This document shows positions 5,677 through 7,008 of a DNA stretch of 7,008 nt, piece by piece. Each line of letters opens with the position of its first letter. The stretch's first letter is position 1. The notes under the pieces were generated by a model. The model saw only the letters and a list, made by a program, of their open reading frames with translations, was not told where the DNA came from and did not search any database. Source of the DNA: Rhodospirillales bacterium (GTDB taxonomy: Bacteria; Pseudomonadota; Alphaproteobacteria; Rhodospirillales; JAOUPW01); assembly GCA_029879665.1 (NCBI GenBank), contig JAOUPW010000095.1, positions 1-7,008 on the forward strand, written 5' to 3'. The position numbers and the translations under genes were made by a program.

Positions 5677-6734
5677 CAATCTTCGCCGGTATTCCCGTGT
5701 CCAAGGACGCTCCCCGAAAGCGTCTCGCCGCAATTGACCTCTGTCGTGGCGGCGCCATCGTCCTGATGGCCGTCTATCATTTTTGCTGGGATCTTGCCTA
5801 TTTCGGCCTTGCCGAATTCCGCTTGCTGGACGACCCCTTCTGGCTTGGCTTCCGTTATTTTATTTTGTGCTCGTTTCTTGCCGTTGCCGGGATCAGCCTG
5901 GCCCTGGCATTTGCAAGTGGAGTGTCCCGGCAATCATTCCTGCGCCGGCTTGCCCTTATCACGGGATGCGCACTCGTCATTACTCTCGCGACTCGGGTTC
6001 TTTTTCCCGAAAGTTACATTTTTTTCGGCGTTCTCCATTTTATTGCCCTGGCAAGCGTTCTTGGCGTTTTATTTATCCGCTTGCCCTTCGGCGGGATTGT
6101 CGCCGCCGCGATGATCAGCCTTGTCCTGCCGTTGGTGGTGTCCGCGCCCCTGTTCGACCTGCCCTGGCTGCTGTGGCTCGGGCTTGTCAGCGAAACGCCG
6201 TTCACCAACGATTACGTTCCCCTGTTTCCGTGGATGGGCATTTATCTGTTCGGGCTGGCCTTGGGGCGAATGATGGTTTCCCCCGGGCCGGTATCTTCGC
6301 GGGTCGCCGCCTTCGCCCGGCCCCGGGCAAAGGCGGCGCGGGTGCTGGAATGGGCGGGACGGCGAAGCTTGTTTGTGTACATGGTGCATCAGCCCATCCT
6401 GCTTGGTCTTGTGTTTGCCGCATCCATTGGCATTGGAATTGAGACAACCGGGAGCATGAGCCGATCTCCGGATGCCTCGGAAAGTCCTAATGCCGGACGG
6501 CTCCAGTTCACGCAAAGCTGCCAGGTGGAATGTGAAAATACGGGTTCATCTCCCGGATTATGCGTCGGATATTGCGCCTGCATGCTGAAAGGTGTGGAAC
6601 AATCCGATATTGTTAGGTCGGCGCAAACGGACAGCCGGAAAGATTCGGAATTCCGAAACTTTTTTTCGGCGCTTACGATGCGGTGCGCGGCGGATCACCT
6701 TTTCGGCAAGCCCAAACAAGGGAATGAACAATAA
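5673..6734 (+). CDS. DUF1624 / heparan-alpha-glucosaminide N-acetyltransferase-like multi-pass membrane protein with a six-Cys tail
   Basis: 353 residues. The N-terminus has the DUF1624/HGSNAT hallmark RLAAIDLCRGGAIVLMAVYH (17-36) then FCWDLAYFG, with His36, Trp39 and Asp40. About seven membrane helices follow (near 24-44, 56-80, 92-110, 116-136, 139-158, 183-200, 232-256), with FFGVLHFIA (117-125) and the closing RRSLFVYMVHQPILLG (230-245). HGSNAT-type proteins move an acetyl group from cytoplasmic acetyl-CoA across the membrane onto a sugar outside; the bacterial family's substrates are largely unknown. Residues 260-353 form a soluble tail with Cys283, 287, 297, 301, 303 and 338 (C-x3-C-x9-C-x3-C-x-C, then a distant Cys). 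By the positive-inside rule (basic residues 14-17, 86-92, 216-231 inside), this tail is periplasmic. ATG at 5673 overlaps the peptidase stop, with GGAA at 5661-5664. Codon use in the tail looks like the rest of the gene. Confidence 0.85.
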   Translation: MTIFAGIPVSKDAPRKRLAAIDLCRGGAIVLMAVYHFCWDLAYFGLAEFRLLDDPFWLGFRYFILCSFLAVAGISLALAFASGVSRQSFLRRLALITGCALVITLATRVLFPESYIFFGVLHFIALASVLGVLFIRLPFGGIVAAAMISLVLPLVVSAPLFDLPWLLWLGLVSETPFTNDYVPLFPWMGIYLFGLALGRMMVSPGPVSSRVAAFARPRAKAARVLEWAGRRSLFVYMVHQPILLGLVFAASIGIGIETTGSMSRSPDASESPNAGRLQFTQSCQVECENTGSSPGLCVGYCACMLKGVEQSDIVRSAQTDSRKDSEFRNFFSALTMRCAADHLFGKPKQGNEQ

Positions 6735-6747
6735 ACCGCTCAACGTG

Positions 6748-7008
6748 TTAAGGGCGGGGCTTTTCCCCGGAGGGAATATCACCGGCTCCAAGTGCATCGG
6801 CGAGGCTTGACCGCGCGCTTCCGGGTTTCAAAGGCTTTTGTTGCGATGGATCGGGGGCCCATGCCGCCAGGTAGATGATCTGGAACGTGGCCGGAACGCG
6901 GCCGTCGTCATCGCCAAACAATTCCCGGTATCGGCGGGCGGCGCCTATCAGGGTCGCGCGGCGGGTGAGTGTTTTTCGCCGTTCTCCAACGGAGTTGGAT
7001 TCCCCCAT
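6748..7008 (-). CDS. C-terminal part of a BioC/NDUFAF5-like SAM-dependent methyltransferase, runs off the window
   Basis: The last 86 codons of a minus-strand gene that begins beyond 7008. The segment MGESNSVGERRKTLTRRATL then RVPATFQIIYLAAWAP (37-52) and SQQKPLKPGSARSSLADALG (55-74) is the characteristic ending of alphaproteobacterial class I methyltransferases. These are annotated as BioC-like or NDUFAF5-like, the latter after the mitochondrial complex I assembly factor. The SAM-binding motifs lie outside the window, so the assignment rests on this tail alone. The ATG at 7007 side is almost certainly an internal methionine (family members read GMGE here), not the start. The gene converges with the DUF1624 gene, with 13 bases between the stops. 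Confidence 0.75.
   Translation of the reverse strand: MGESNSVGERRKTLTRRATLIGAARRYRELFGDDDGRVPATFQIIYLAAWAPDPSQQKPLKPGSARSSLADALGAGDIPSGEKPRP

Noticed and set aside
4738..5733. A 331-codon open frame on the minus strand opposite the M48 peptidase
   Set aside because: Antisense shadow created by G+C-rich codons; the plus strand has the HEIAH motif and tight operon junctions.
6755..6769. Hairpin CGGGG-CTTTT-CCCCG just after the DUF1624 stop, as a terminator
   Set aside because: No T-run follows on either strand, and it lies within the last codons of the opposing methyltransferase gene; too weak to call.

Overview
The window reads as a stretch of alphaproteobacterial chromosome, most likely from a Rhodospirillales-like lineage. 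The evidence is the tight sfsA-map-radC order, the wording of the methionine aminopeptidase and RadC proteins, and the C-terminus of a BioC/NDUFAF5-like methyltransferase at the right edge. These are judgements from remembered family sequences; no search was run. Most of the window is housekeeping in character. No CRISPR array, rRNA, tRNA or insertion sequence was found.

Left part, minus strand (1-1200): the first 54 codons of a family 9 (heptosyltransferase-like) glycosyltransferase, cut by the window edge, lie downstream of a complete family 2 (dolichol-phosphate-mannose-synthase-like) glycosyltransferase with two C-terminal membrane helices. Together they suggest a cell-surface glycan module. 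Sampled lines are AT-richer here (45-47% G+C) than in the housekeeping part (55-65%). A 435-base stretch (1201-1635) then separates this module from radC. It holds one possible 53-residue small gene and nothing else that can be named.

Middle, minus strand (1636-3922): sfsA, map and radC are read in that order. map and radC are only 4 bases apart, and radC starts with GTG.

Right part, plus strand (4046-6734): a compact four-gene operon diverges from sfsA. It contains a soluble YbjQ/DUF74 protein, a membrane-anchored YbjQ/DUF74 protein, an M48 zinc metallopeptidase, and a DUF1624/HGSNAT-like multi-pass membrane protein with an unusual six-cysteine tail. The junctions are a 1-base gap, a 14-base overlap (if the peptidase starts at CTG 4840) and a 4-base ATGA overlap, so the four are almost certainly co-translated. 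The peptidase's membrane anchor is encoded upstream of any conventional start, so an ATG/TTG-based annotation would miss it. The operon converges on a minus-strand methyltransferase whose last 86 codons are present.

The best candidate for an under-described system is this operon: paired soluble and anchored DUF74 proteins, a membrane protease, and a putative acyltransferase with a predicted periplasmic disulfide-rich tail. An envelope-maintenance role is an inference only.
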